From Opitutia bacterium (lineage in GTDB: Bacteria > Verrucomicrobiota > Verrucomicrobiia > Opitutales > Opitutaceae): a stretch of DNA of 45,597 nucleotides. Position 1 is the first letter of the stretch. Each line of letters begins with the position of its first letter. Shown one piece after another: positions 24,879 to 33,263 of the stretch. Made by a program: the position numbers and the translations under genes. The notes beneath the pieces are model-generated. The model was given only the letters and a program-made list of their open reading frames with translations. It did no database searches and was not told the DNA's origin. The stretch covers positions 1 through 45,597 of the forward strand of contig CANGHW010000031.1 of NCBI GenBank assembly GCA_947453695.1, in the 5' to 3' direction.

Positions 24879-25781
24879 ATGAACTTTTCTACTTCTACGG
24901 CCGTTTCGACGTGGCGCCCGGCTGCGTGGCTGCGCGTGACGGGGGAGGATGCGGCGAATTTCCTCCAAGGACAGTTCACGAATGACCTGCGCGGACTGGC
25001 GGCTGACGGGGGTGGCGCGGTCTATGGCCTGTGGCTCAATGTGAAGGGAAAAGTGCTGGCGGATAGCTTCGTGCTGCGGTCGGCGACGGGAGAATTTTGG
25101 GTGGGGAGCTATTTTTCACCGGCAGCGGTGATCCGCGAGCGGTTGGAGAGTTTTGTGATCGCGGATGACGTCGTGATCGAGGACCTGACCCAGACCTGGT
25201 CCGCCGTGACGCTGTGGGGAACGGGCAGTGGAGCGGCGCTGGCCACGGAAGCTCGGGCACTGGGAATCGGACGGGTATTTGCCGGGAGGCGTGAGAAGGA
25301 AGAAAGTGCGGAGTGGTTTTTTCCCGTTGAGGCAGGGGAGGCGGTGCGTGCGCGGCTGGTGGGATGGAAGGAGCTCGATGGGACGGAAGTGGAGCGGCGG
25401 CGGATCGTGGCGCGGATTCCGGCGGTCCCGGTGGATATCGGACCGGGAGATTTGCCGGCGGAAGGCGATCTGGATGCGACGGCGATTTCCTACACGAAAG
25501 GCTGCTATCTCGGGCAAGAGGTGATGGCGCGGCTCAAGTCGATGGGGCAGGTGCGGCGGCGATTGTTGCGGGTGGCGGGCGATGGTCGCGCGCCGCAGTT
25601 TTACCCGGCGGAACTCTTTATCGGGGAGCGGAAAGTCGGGGACGTGCGGTCCGCGGTCGATGACGGAGCAGGAGGGTGGGTGGGATTGGCCATGCTTTCC
25701 CTCCTGCACATGAGTGGGAATGCGACGATGGGGCTGAAGGTGGGTGGGGCGGCGGAGGTGCGGTTGGTGTACACGCCATGA
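24879..25781 (+). CDS. ygfZ: YgfZ-type folate-binding protein
   Basis: A 300-aa protein of the GcvT-like YgfZ/IBA57 family, which helps assemble or repair certain iron-sulfur clusters. The diagnostic motif K-G-C-Y-x-G-Q-E appears as KGCYLGQEV in the middle-to-late part, with 'LRVTGEDAANFLQGQFTNDL' near the N-terminus and 'NVKGKVLADSFVL' following. ATG 24879 is preferred to the upstream TTG 24861. The upstream region is relatively AT-rich for this window. It overlaps the next small gene by ATGA. Confidence 0.93.
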   Translation: MNFSTSTAVSTWRPAAWLRVTGEDAANFLQGQFTNDLRGLAADGGGAVYGLWLNVKGKVLADSFVLRSATGEFWVGSYFSPAAVIRERLESFVIADDVVIEDLTQTWSAVTLWGTGSGAALATEARALGIGRVFAGRREKEESAEWFFPVEAGEAVRARLVGWKELDGTEVERRRIVARIPAVPVDIGPGDLPAEGDLDATAISYTKGCYLGQEVMARLKSMGQVRRRLLRVAGDGRAPQFYPAELFIGERKVGDVRSAVDDGAGGWVGLAMLSLLHMSGNATMGLKVGGAAEVRLVYTP

Positions 25782-25984
25782 CGGAACACGAACAACTAAC
25801 GCGGCTGTGCGAGCAGCTCGGCGCGACGCGCATGCAGGCCGAGACGATGGCGGCGCAACTGGCCAAACGTGCGACGCAACTCGCCGCCGAGCGCGGGATC
25901 GGCCGGGAGCTGGCGATGACGCGGTTATTGGAGAAAGTCGTGAAAGGACGAGCCGGTGAACCGCCGCCATCGGCCGCGGGATAA
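25778..25984 (+). CDS. Small helical protein, 68 aa, coupled to ygfZ
   Basis: ATG 25778 overlaps the ygfZ stop (ATGA), strongly suggesting a real, translationally coupled gene. The peptide MTEHEQLTRLCEQLGATRMQ continues as an amphipathic helix rich in Ala, Glu, Gln and Arg with one Cys at position 11, then a basic 'LEKVVKGRAG' and a Pro/Ala tail. No family is recognised. Function may be tied to YgfZ, but only by position. Confidence 0.65.
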   Translation: MTEHEQLTRLCEQLGATRMQAETMAAQLAKRATQLAAERGIGRELAMTRLLEKVVKGRAGEPPPSAAG

Positions 25985-26088
25985 GTGCAATCCGGTGGAC
26001 GGTTGGGTGTGAGGGTATGGCGGCGGGAGAATGGATTGACCGAGATGGTGACGAGGCGTTCGCTTCGCGCCCATTACCCCACGCCCTG

Positions 26089-26364
26089 ATGAACAAAGCC
26101 AAACTGGTCGACGAAGTGCAAAAACAGCTCGGAGCCAAGGCCTCCAAGGCCGCTGCCGAGCGAGCGACCGATGCAGTCCTCGAGGCAGTGAAGCGCGGTT
26201 TACGGCGCGACAAAGAAGTTTCACTGGTGGGCTTCGGGACGTTTGCCGTCGCGGTGCGGCCGGCGCGACGTGGCTTCAATCCGCACACGAAAAAACCGAT
26301 GACGATACCGGCCATGAAGACGGTGCGGTTCAAGCCGGGCGCGGAGCTGCGCGCAGGGAAGTAA
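26089..26364 (+). CDS. HU-family nucleoid DNA-binding protein
   Basis: A 91-aa histone-like protein. 'MNKAKLVDEVQKQL' opens the helical dimerisation part; 'SLVGFGTFAVAVRPARRGFN' and 'PHTKKPMTIPAMKTVRFKPG' give the DNA-binding beta arm with the intercalating-Pro region (NPxTxxxxxIP). Length equals that of HU/IHF subunits. ATG 26089 is chosen because it matches HU N-termini; upstream residues from 26017 are unlike HU. It binds and bends DNA in the nucleoid. It is a stand-alone gene 43 bp before galactokinase. Confidence 0.95.
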   Translation: MNKAKLVDEVQKQLGAKASKAAAERATDAVLEAVKRGLRRDKEVSLVGFGTFAVAVRPARRGFNPHTKKPMTIPAMKTVRFKPGAELRAGK

Positions 26365-26406
26365 AGCGCCCGTGCCGGCAGAGTTTTTCCAAGCCAAGGA
26401 CCAAGC

Positions 26407-27546
26407 ATGAAAGCTGAGCTGATAAACTTATTCCAGAAAACGTATGGTCGCCTGCCCGAGGTGATCGCGCGGGCGCCGGGGCGGATCGAGTTCATCGGCA
26501 ACCACACTGACTATAATGGTGGCGCCGTGCTCGGGGCGGCGATCGATCGCGGCGTAGGAGTGGCGCTGGCGCGCAGGGACGACGGGAAACGGAATTTCGC
26601 GAGCGGTCAGAAAGGCGGCATGGTGCGGCTGGGGGCAGCAGACGTCGCGCGACAGATCGGTGACGACGCCTGGGTGAATTATCCATTGGGCGTGCTCGTG
26701 GCTTTGCCGGAGTTTGGTCTAAAGGCGCCCGAGGGCTTCGACTACCTCGCGCTGTCGGATTTGCCGACGGGCGCGGGGCTCAGCAGCAGTGCGGCGATCG
26801 AACTGGCCTCGGCTTTGGTGTATCTGGCGGCAACGGGACAACAGCCGGCGCGCGAGACGGTGGTGAAAGTCGGGCGACACGCGGAAAACCATTTTGTGGG
26901 GGTGCCATGCGGGATCCTCGATCAGGGTGTGTCGGGATTTGGGCTAAAAGATCACCTCGTGGCGATCGATTGCCGGGGGCCGAAGTTTTCGACGGTGCCG
27001 TTGCCGGCGGGCGCCCATTTTTGGATTTTCAATACGCACACCAAACATGCGCTGGTGGATGGACTCTATGCGACGCGGCATCGCGAGTGCATGGAAGCCG
27101 CCCAGGGATTGGGTGTGGGTTTGCTGGCTGACGTGTCCGTGGACACGTTGCGAGCGGCGGAAGGGCGGCTGGCGCCGGTGGTGTTTAAACGCGCGCGCCA
27201 CGTGGTGGAGGAGATTGCACGGGTGTCTCAAACGCACGCTGCGTTGCAGGCGCGGGATCTGGCGGCGGTGGGGCAATTGCTTACGGCCTCGCACCGGAGC
27301 TCGCAGACGTTGTTTGAGAACAGCACGGTGGAACTCGATTTTCTGGTGGACCAATTGGTGCGGGCGCCGCGCGTATTTGGTGCACGGCTGACCGGAGGCG
27401 GGTTTGGCGGCGCGGTGATGGCGCTGACGGCGGCAGATTTTTCGGCGGAAGATGCGAAGAAGGTGGCCGAAGCGTATGCGGCGAGCTTCGGCGCGGCGCC
27501 GGATATTCTCCACACCCAGACCGGCGATGGGGCTGCACTATTGTGA
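26407..27546 (+). CDS. galK: Galactokinase (GHMP kinase)
   Basis: A 379-aa kinase that phosphorylates galactose to galactose 1-phosphate in the Leloir pathway. It shows the signature 'APGRIEFIGNHTDYN' (23-37), GHMP ATP motif 'LPTGAGLSSSAAIE' (119-132), 'CGILDQGVSG' with the catalytic Asp, and the C-terminal 'GARLTGGGFGGAV'. The signature has Asn32 where most galactokinases have Glu (GEHTDY); GNHTD forms exist in divergent family members. No galT or galE lies nearby. ATG 26407 has 'aagga' 8-12 bp upstream. Ten bp separate it from an IMPase-like gene, so they form an operon. Confidence 0.93.
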   Translation: MKAELINLFQKTYGRLPEVIARAPGRIEFIGNHTDYNGGAVLGAAIDRGVGVALARRDDGKRNFASGQKGGMVRLGAADVARQIGDDAWVNYPLGVLVALPEFGLKAPEGFDYLALSDLPTGAGLSSSAAIELASALVYLAATGQQPARETVVKVGRHAENHFVGVPCGILDQGVSGFGLKDHLVAIDCRGPKFSTVPLPAGAHFWIFNTHTKHALVDGLYATRHRECMEAAQGLGVGLLADVSVDTLRAAEGRLAPVVFKRARHVVEEIARVSQTHAALQARDLAAVGQLLTASHRSSQTLFENSTVELDFLVDQLVRAPRVFGARLTGGGFGGAVMALTAADFSAEDAKKVAEAYAASFGAAPDILHTQTGDGAALL

Positions 27547-27556
27547 GGACGGTGCG

Positions 27557-28564
27557 ATGACCCGCGATTTACTTGAGGCGATGCGGCGGAAATTGTGCGC
27601 GTTAGAGGCGCACATCCGCGATACGCTCGTGGCGGCGCGCGCGAAAGAAGCGGGCAAATTTTCGCGCGTGGTCGGGCAAACGGCGGCCGACACGATTTAT
27701 CACGTCGACCGGCTGAGTGAGCACGCGATCTTGGCCTGGTTTGAGGCGCACTGGCCGCGGACGTGGCCGGTCGAACTGGTGATGGAAGGATTGGAAGACG
27801 GAGAGCCGACGACGTTTCCGCGGGGAACACCGGTCGCGCGGACGAGGTGGAAGTGCATTCTCGACCCGATCGATGGCACGCGAAACCTGATGTATGACAA
27901 GCGGGCGGCGTGGATTCTCACCGGCGTCGCGCCACAACGCGGGACGAAGACGCACTTGGGGGACATAGTGGTGGCGGCGATGACCGAGCTGCCCACCAGC
28001 AAACAAGATCGCGCGGACCAACTCAGCGCGGTGAAAGGGCGCGGCGTAGTCGCGCAGACGATTGAACTCGGCGGTGGAGTGGGGCGGCGGTGGACGCCGC
28101 GGCCCTCGCGGGCAAAGAATTTCGATCATGGATTTGCCTCGCTCGCGCGGTTTTTCCCGGAGGGAAAGGCGTTGATCGGGCAGATCGAAGAAGATGTCTG
28201 GCGCGAACTCGGAGTGCTGGGCCGCAACGGCGGGCAGCTCGTGTTTGACGATCAGTATATCTCAAGCGGCGGCCAGCTCTACGAGTTGACGGTGGGGCAT
28301 GACCGGATGCTCGGCGATATCCGGCCGCAGGTTTACGCGAAGCTCGGCTACTCGGCCGCGACGCTATGCTGTCATCCTTACGACGTCTGCACGGCGCTGA
28401 TCGCGCGCGAGGCGGGCTGCATCATCGAGACGCCGGAGGGGCGGCCCCTGCGTCTGCCGCTCGATACGACCACGCCGGTGACGTGGATCGGCTATGCCAA
28501 TGCGACGTTGGCCCGGCTGGTGCGGCCGGTGCTACGGCGCGCCATGGCGGAGCGACTCAAGTAG
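27557..28564 (+). CDS. Inositol monophosphatase-like phosphatase
   Basis: A 335-aa protein of the Mg2+-dependent IMPase/FBPase/CysQ superfamily. The metal-binding motif is 'ILDPIDGTRNLMYDKR' (101-116; Asp103 and Asp106), with an upstream Glu in 'VMEGLEDG' (about 77) as in the family. The usual second motif W-D-x-A-A-G is not obvious; the equivalent part reads 'HPYDVCTALIAREAGCIIE', where 'D' and 'AREAG' may serve. This divergence means the substrate could be a sugar phosphate rather than inositol phosphate. It is in an operon with galactokinase, which supports a sugar-phosphate role (inference). Confidence 0.85.
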   Translation: MTRDLLEAMRRKLCALEAHIRDTLVAARAKEAGKFSRVVGQTAADTIYHVDRLSEHAILAWFEAHWPRTWPVELVMEGLEDGEPTTFPRGTPVARTRWKCILDPIDGTRNLMYDKRAAWILTGVAPQRGTKTHLGDIVVAAMTELPTSKQDRADQLSAVKGRGVVAQTIELGGGVGRRWTPRPSRAKNFDHGFASLARFFPEGKALIGQIEEDVWRELGVLGRNGGQLVFDDQYISSGGQLYELTVGHDRMLGDIRPQVYAKLGYSAATLCCHPYDVCTALIAREAGCIIETPEGRPLRLPLDTTTPVTWIGYANATLARLVRPVLRRAMAERLK

Positions 28565-28582
28565 CCGGCGCCGACCCGGCTT
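28563..28582. terminator. Short inverted repeat between convergent stops
   Basis: AGCCGG and CCGGCT flank 8 nt and sit between the stop of the phosphatase gene (28564) and the stop of the prepilin peptidase gene (28581). The arms overlap both stop codons. There is no T run, so if it acts as a terminator it is bidirectional and not of the classic type. Confidence 0.3.
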
Positions 28583-29510
28583 AGAGAATCGTCGCGACTT
28601 CGGCGAACCACTCGCCGACCCAGGCGCGGAAGAACAACAGGTAGAGCGCGGCGGCGATCGCGAGCATCGGGCCGAACGGGACGTGGGCGCCGAAGCCGAG
28701 TTCGGCCGGTTGACCGTCGGGCGTCTCGGAGGGAGGCGCAACGGGCGCGGGCTTGCCGGCGATTTTTTGCCAGATCAGCGAGACGGCGAACCACACCGTG
28801 CCGACGAGAGCGCCGCCGAAGATGGAGAACACGGCGCCTTGCCAGCCGCAGAATGCGCCGATGGCGCCGACGAATTTTACGTCACCGAAGCCCATGGCCT
28901 CTTTCTTCAAAATGGCTTCGGAGATCAGCAAGATCCACAGCACGAGGCCGGAGCCGATGAGGAGACCTTGAATCGAGGTGACGCCGGAGCGCAGGCTGTC
29001 GACGAGGAAGAGTCCGACATGGTGGCCGTGGAGTGCGGGGACGCAGAAGGAAAGGAGGACGCCGACGACACCGAGACCGATGGTGAAGACATCGGGGATG
29101 ATCATGTGATCGAGGTCGATGAAGGTCGCGGCGATCAGACAGCTGATAAAGACCCACGTGCAAGCCACGACGCCGGGGTTAAAGGTGCCGGCGGGAGAGA
29201 AGCGCAACCAAGCGAGGACGAAGAGCGCGCCGGTGAGGAGTTCGACGACCGGGTAGCGAAACGAAAACGGCCGGCCGCAGCAACGGGCGCGTCCGCGGAG
29301 GAGGAGCCACGAAAGGATCGGGATGTTATCGTAGAACTTGATCGGCTGGCCGCAGCCGCAGTGCGAGCCAGGGGTGACAATCGATTCCTCCTTCGGCACG
29401 CGATAGATCACGACGTTGAGGAAGCTGCCCACGCAAGCGCCGACGAAAAACGCGAACAAGGGAAAGAACCAGGGAAAGGCAGCGGCGATCTCGGCGAAGG
29501 AGGCGAACAT
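28581..29510 (-). CDS. Prepilin peptidase / N-methyltransferase (A24 family)
   Basis: A 309-aa inner-membrane aspartyl protease that cleaves and methylates type IV pilin-like leaders. The start 'FFVGACVGSFLNVVIYRVP' is the typical first helix. The cytoplasmic zinc-binding segment ('SHCGCGQPIKFYDNIP', 'ARCCGRPFSFRYP') is present but with shortened Cys spacing (C-x-C and CC instead of two CxxC). The catalytic region 'FIDLDHMIIPD' (130-140) and 'GFGDVK' (Asp210) are intact. It is the last gene of the yggS-sirB1-aroE operon. Substrate pilins are not in the window. Confidence 0.94.
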   Translation of the reverse strand: MFASFAEIAAAFPWFFPLFAFFVGACVGSFLNVVIYRVPKEESIVTPGSHCGCGQPIKFYDNIPILSWLLLRGRARCCGRPFSFRYPVVELLTGALFVLAWLRFSPAGTFNPGVVACTWVFISCLIAATFIDLDHMIIPDVFTIGLGVVGVLLSFCVPALHGHHVGLFLVDSLRSGVTSIQGLLIGSGLVLWILLISEAILKKEAMGFGDVKFVGAIGAFCGWQGAVFSIFGGALVGTVWFAVSLIWQKIAGKPAPVAPPSETPDGQPAELGFGAHVPFGPMLAIAAALYLLFFRAWVGEWFAEVATIL

Positions 29511-29553
29511 GGGGCGATTCCGTTTTGCCGAACGGCAATGTCAAACGTCGCGC

Positions 29554-30462
29554 TTAGAGGCCGAGGGCGGCACGGGCCGCGCGGAGCATGGTGGGGGCGG
29601 TCTGGGCAGCCGGGATACCGCTCCAGTGTTCGAGGGACTTGGCGCCTTGGTGGACGAGCATCGTGAGGCCGTTGGCGTAGGGAAGGCCGAGGAACTCGGC
29701 TTGGCGGAGAAGCTTAGTCTGCGGCGGGTTGTAGATCATGTCGTAGACGGCCGCGATGTTGGGCAGGGCGGTGAGGTCGGCCGGCGGCTCGTCGGTATCG
29801 CGCAGGCCGGCGCTCGTGGCGTTGATGACGAGAGCGCCGGAGGGGAGGTCGGCGGAAGGCGTTTGCGGCAAAAAGCCACCGAAGGGCACGCCGTCGGCGA
29901 GGGGGGCGAGCGTGGCGAGGAGGGTCTGGAGAGTTTCGGCGGTGCGATTGGCGATCCAGAGCGAGGCGCAGCGGCGCTGGAGGCATTCGACAGCGGCGCC
30001 GCGGGCGGCTCCACCGGCACCGAGGAGAATGAGGTGGGCACCGGCGAGGTCGCGGCCGAGGGTGGCCTGCACGGCGGCGGCGAGGCCGTAGCCATCGGTG
30101 TTGAAGCCCTGCCAGCCGCGCTCGCTCCAACGGAGGGTGTTGACGGCGCCGACCGGGCGGGCGGCGGGATCGACCTCGGCGACGCGGTCGAAGGCGATGA
30201 TCTTGTGCGGGACGGTGAGATTTACGCCGCGGAATTTTTTCGCGTGGAGGAGATCGAGGGCGCGGGGGAGGTCGTCGGGGTGAATCTCGAAACGGAAATA
30301 CTCCCAGTCGGCAAAGCGGGCATCGGTGCGGGCGAGTTCGGCCAGCGCGGCGTTGTGCATCGGCGGGCTGATCGAGTGCTTGATCGGGTGGCCGAGGACA
30401 GCGAGGGAAGTGCCGGGACGCGACCAGGCGGCGAGGTCGGCGAGGGTGAGAACGGGATTCAA
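29554..30462 (-). CDS. aroE: Shikimate dehydrogenase
   Basis: A 302-aa NADPH-dependent enzyme reducing 3-dehydroshikimate to shikimate. 'LGHPIKHSISPPMHNAAL' binds shikimate; 'GVNLTVPHKIIAF' has the catalytic Lys; 'GFNTDGYG' has the partner Asp; 'LILLGAGGAARGAAV' is the Rossmann motif; 'NATSAGL' and 'GLTMLVHQGAKS' follow. The only in-frame start is TTG 30462 (an in-frame stop lies just upstream). The N-terminal extension of about 20 residues before 'LGHPIKHS' is longer than in E. coli. With DAHP synthase it makes two aromatic-pathway genes in the window, in separate operons. Confidence 0.95.
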   Translation of the reverse strand: MNPVLTLADLAAWSRPGTSLAVLGHPIKHSISPPMHNAALAELARTDARFADWEYFRFEIHPDDLPRALDLLHAKKFRGVNLTVPHKIIAFDRVAEVDPAARPVGAVNTLRWSERGWQGFNTDGYGLAAAVQATLGRDLAGAHLILLGAGGAARGAAVECLQRRCASLWIANRTAETLQTLLATLAPLADGVPFGGFLPQTPSADLPSGALVINATSAGLRDTDEPPADLTALPNIAAVYDMIYNPPQTKLLRQAEFLGLPYANGLTMLVHQGAKSLEHWSGIPAAQTAPTMLRAARAALGL

Positions 30463-30480
30463 GTTACGAGGTGGGATTTA

Positions 30481-30537
30481 CGATTTTCGATTGAGGCAGC
30501 CGGCGGGAGAGCGGGCAAAATGGAAAATCGAAAATCG
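30481..30537. repeat. 12-bp inverted repeat between aroE and the SirB1-like gene
   Basis: CGATTTTCGATT (30481-30492) is matched by AATCGAAAATCG (30526-30537) across 33 nt containing 'gcaaaatggaaa'. The arms are themselves made of repeats of 'gattttc'. It lies in the 93-bp gap of a minus-strand operon. It could be an RNA stem reducing downstream expression, or a short dispersed intergenic word; the window has no second copy. Confidence 0.5.
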
Positions 30538-30555
30538 AGGCGAGAAGCGGAGAGC

Positions 30556-31422
30556 TCAGGTGGAGTGCTTCTCGTGCGTCGTCTCAAACTCTGCGACAAA
30601 GCTGGCGAAGAGTTTCGCACGGGTGGGGTCACCCGCGGTGGCGAAGTGGTTAACCAGATTGCGGCAGGCGCGGCAGAGGACTTCACGGACGGGGGTCGGG
30701 GCGAGGTCGGAAATGTGCGGGGCGAGGTGGTTCTTGCGCAGCAGATCGAAGACCTCGTCCGGATCGCGAAAGACGCCGCGTTCGAAGGGATCGATGAAAA
30801 ACGGCTGGTCGTCGCTGTAACAGCCGATGAGGAAGTGCCCCGGAATGCCGACGGGTTCCAACTCGAGTTCGAGCCGTTCGGCGACGAGCAGGTAAATGAT
30901 GCTGAGAGAAATCGGGATGCCAGTGCGGCGTTCGAGGACTTGGTCGAGGAAGCTGTTGCGCGGGTCGGTGTAGTGCTCGACGTTGCCATGGAAACCCCAC
31001 TCGTGGAAGAGCACGCGGTTGAGGACGCGGCATTTTTCGCGGGTGGTGGCGGGCTCGGCGATCAGTTCGCGGGTGCGGGCGGCGATTTCGTCAAGAGTCG
31101 CCACGCATCGGCCGATGTTGAGATGAGGGCTGACGGTGCGGGCGAGAAGCAGGGAGCCGGACTCGAGCTCGTAGTTGAGCGAACGGATGAAGCCGCGGAA
31201 TTCGGCCACGGGGTCGGAGAGCTTTAGCTCATCGATAAACCAAGCGGCATGGCGGGCGAGGTCGGGATCTGGTCCGAGGGCGAGGTCGTGGAGAAAAGGC
31301 ACGACGGCGGAGCCGAGGGACGCGAAGCGGGCGAGCAGCGCGCGGCGGACGCTCGGGCTGGGGTCATCGAGGAGGCCGAGAAAGGCCTCGCGTTGCGTTG
31401 AGGTGAGCGGCTCCGAGTCCAC
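30556..31422 (-). CDS. SirB1-like transglutaminase-fold protein
   Basis: A 288-aa cytoplasmic protein. The core 'LNRVLFHEWGFHGNVEHYTD' then 'PRNSFLDQVLERRTGIPISL' and 'VGIPGHFLIG...FIDPFERG' match the SirB1 family (transglutaminase-like fold, role unknown). An N-terminal helical part (about 1-80) 'SVRRALLARFASLGSAVVPF' looks like HEAT-type repeats. The C-terminal part 'VLCRACRNLVNHFATAGDPT' is TPR-like, as in other family members. GTG 31422 is the start used. Fifth-column features such as a catalytic Cys are not visible at the expected place, so enzymatic activity is doubtful. Confidence 0.85.
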   Translation of the reverse strand: MDSEPLTSTQREAFLGLLDDPSPSVRRALLARFASLGSAVVPFLHDLALGPDPDLARHAAWFIDELKLSDPVAEFRGFIRSLNYELESGSLLLARTVSPHLNIGRCVATLDEIAARTRELIAEPATTREKCRVLNRVLFHEWGFHGNVEHYTDPRNSFLDQVLERRTGIPISLSIIYLLVAERLELELEPVGIPGHFLIGCYSDDQPFFIDPFERGVFRDPDEVFDLLRKNHLAPHISDLAPTPVREVLCRACRNLVNHFATAGDPTRAKLFASFVAEFETTHEKHST

Positions 31423-31489
31423 GGGCGTAGCGAAAAAGGAACGCGCGCCGGTGCAACGGTGAAACCGTCGCGGCGCAGGGATTTCTCTT

Positions 31490-32215
31490 TCAGCGCGCGC
31501 CGTAGAGGGCGGTGCCGACGCGCACCATGGTGCTGCCGGCCGCGATCGCGGGGACGAGGTCGCTCGTCATACCCATGGAAAGTTCGCGGAGCGACACGCC
31601 GAAGCGCGAAGCGAGGTCGTCGCGGAGGGCGCGGAGATTGATGAAGGTGCGTTGGGCGTGCGCCGCGGTTTCTTCGGGTGTTGCTCCGAGGGGGGCGATC
31701 GTCATGAGCCCGTCGAGGCGGAGGTTTTTCTTGGTCAGGGCAACTTCGAGCAGGCGGGGGGCCTCGGCGAGATCGGCGCCGAACTTGGCGGGATCGTTGC
31801 CGGCATTGATTTGGAGGAGGATGGGCAAGGTCTTGCCCAGTTCAGCAGCGGCGCGGTCGAGGTGGTTAAGGAGTTTCTCGCTATCGACGCTCTGGATGCG
31901 GTCGAAGTGCTGGGCGGCGAGCTTCGATTTATTGGATTGGAGGTGACCGATGAGTTCCCAGCGGAGGGTGGCGGAGGCAGGAGCGACTTGGGGGCGCTTT
32001 TCCATGCCCTCCTGCACGCGGTTCTCACCGACGCCGAGAAGCCCGTAGCGCGCGGCGTAGTCGGCCGCGGCGGCGGGGTGAGTCTTGGTGACGGCCAGGA
32101 GTTCGACTTCGCTGGCGGGGCGGCTGGCGGCGGCGCAGGCGGTCGCGATTTGGGCGCGCAGGGCATCGGCGCGGCGGGCGAATTCTTCGTAGGCGAGGAA
32201 GGAGGGAATCGACAC
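31490..32215 (-). CDS. YggS family PLP homeostasis protein
   Basis: A 241-aa PLP-binding protein of the YggS/PROSC/PLPBP family, with an alanine-racemase-like TIM barrel and no known catalysis; it buffers pyridoxal phosphate. The PLP lysine is Lys44 in 'LLAVTKTHP'. 'GVGENRVQEGMEK', 'WELIGHLQSNKSK' and 'LSMGMTSDLVPAIAAGSTMV' are diagnostic. The start is GTG 32215. It is first in a minus-strand operon (yggS, sirB1-like, aroE, prepilin peptidase) and diverges from a LysR-type gene. In many bacteria yggS sits near pilus or division genes, consistent with prepilin peptidase here. Confidence 0.95.
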   Translation of the reverse strand: MSIPSFLAYEEFARRADALRAQIATACAAASRPASEVELLAVTKTHPAAAADYAARYGLLGVGENRVQEGMEKRPQVAPASATLRWELIGHLQSNKSKLAAQHFDRIQSVDSEKLLNHLDRAAAELGKTLPILLQINAGNDPAKFGADLAEAPRLLEVALTKKNLRLDGLMTIAPLGATPEETAAHAQRTFINLRALRDDLASRFGVSLRELSMGMTSDLVPAIAAGSTMVRVGTALYGAR

Positions 32216-32238
32216 GGGTTGCGGCGGTTGAAGGCGTT

Positions 32239-32249
32239 TAGATAATCTA
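32239..32249. promoter_or_regulatory. Putative LysR-type binding site between yggS and the LysR gene
   Basis: TAGAT-a-ATCTA is an inverted repeat in an AT-rich patch ('tttagataatctacttagg') of the 93-bp divergent intergenic region. LysR-type regulators commonly bind T-N11-A palindromes in the region between themselves and a divergent target. This fits autoregulation and/or control of the yggS operon, but is inferred from position and shape only. Confidence 0.4.
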
Positions 32250-32308
32250 CTTAGGAGTTTACGCCAGCGCGGGCCGCGCTACTCTGGCGGCAACAACCTG
32301 CGCTAATT

Positions 32309-33208
32309 ATGCAAATTGAGAACTTCAAAATCTTCGCAGACTTGGTGGAAACGAAGAGCTTTTCCAAGTCAGCGAAGCTGAACGGTATCACGCAGTCGGC
32401 AGTGAGTCAGCAGGCGCGGGCGATGGAGCGGCACTTCAAGACCCTGTTGATCGATCGGAGCCAAAAACAGTTTCAGCTCACGCGAGAGGGGCAGCGGGTC
32501 TACGACTCGGCGAAGGAGATGCTGCACACCTACGAAAAGTTGCTCTCGGAGCTGCAGGAGATGAAGAAGGTGATCAGCGGCACGATTCGTATTTCGACCA
32601 TTTACTCGATCGGTCTGCACGAGCTGCCGCCTTTCATTAAGAAATTCCTGCACGATTTCCCCTCGGTGAATGTGCGGGTGGAGTATCGGCGGTCGAATCT
32701 GGTCTATGAGGACATCCTCCACAACGCGGTAGATTTCGGCTTGGTGGCATTTCCGGTCAAACAGCGCCAGATCGAGGTGCTGCCGTTCCGCAACGATCAC
32801 CTCGTGCTCATTGCCCACCCGCAGCATCCGATCGCCAAACGCGCGGAGATCGAAGTGAAGGACCTGGCCGGGCAGAAATTTATCGGATTTGACCCGGATA
32901 TTCCGACGCGCAAGGCCGTCGATATCATCTTCCGCGAGCACAAGCTCGAGATCGAGCCGGTGATGGAGTTCGACAACATCGAAACCGTGAAACGAGCGGT
33001 CGAAATCGACCACGGCATCGCCATCGTGCCGCAGGCCACCGTCTTGCAGGAACAGAAGCAGGGCACCCTGGCGGTGCTGCCGTTTAAGGGGCGGGAGTTT
33101 ACGCGGCCGCTAGCCATCCTCCACCGCAAGGGGCGGGTCCTGACGCCGGCGATGAAGAAGTTTATCGAGACTCTCGGACTGGATCTGCCGGAGATGCGCG
33201 GGACCTGA
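32309..33208 (+). CDS. LysR-family transcriptional regulator
   Basis: A 299-aa regulator. The winged HTH is 'FADLVETKSFSKSAKLNGIT' followed by 'QSAVSQQARAMERHF' (about 9-43), then the linker helix 'YDSAKEMLHTYEKLLSELQE' and a two-lobe periplasmic-binding-like effector domain (about 90-295). The effector pocket does not identify the ligand. It is divergent from the yggS operon, a classic arrangement for LysR control of the neighbour. The following thioredoxin gene is on the same strand after 113 bp with its own leader hairpin. Confidence 0.95.
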   Translation: MQIENFKIFADLVETKSFSKSAKLNGITQSAVSQQARAMERHFKTLLIDRSQKQFQLTREGQRVYDSAKEMLHTYEKLLSELQEMKKVISGTIRISTIYSIGLHELPPFIKKFLHDFPSVNVRVEYRRSNLVYEDILHNAVDFGLVAFPVKQRQIEVLPFRNDHLVLIAHPQHPIAKRAEIEVKDLAGQKFIGFDPDIPTRKAVDIIFREHKLEIEPVMEFDNIETVKRAVEIDHGIAIVPQATVLQEQKQGTLAVLPFKGREFTRPLAILHRKGRVLTPAMKKFIETLGLDLPEMRGT

Positions 33209-33263
33209 GCGAAGTTAGACCGGAATTCGCGACTTCGAGACAAGAAAGCGGGAAGAAAATTTG

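Noticed and set aside
29416..31227. 603-codon plus-strand frame opposite aroE and the SirB1-like gene
   Set aside because: Gly/Glu/Ala-rich shadow of two genes on the minus strand that have clear family motifs.
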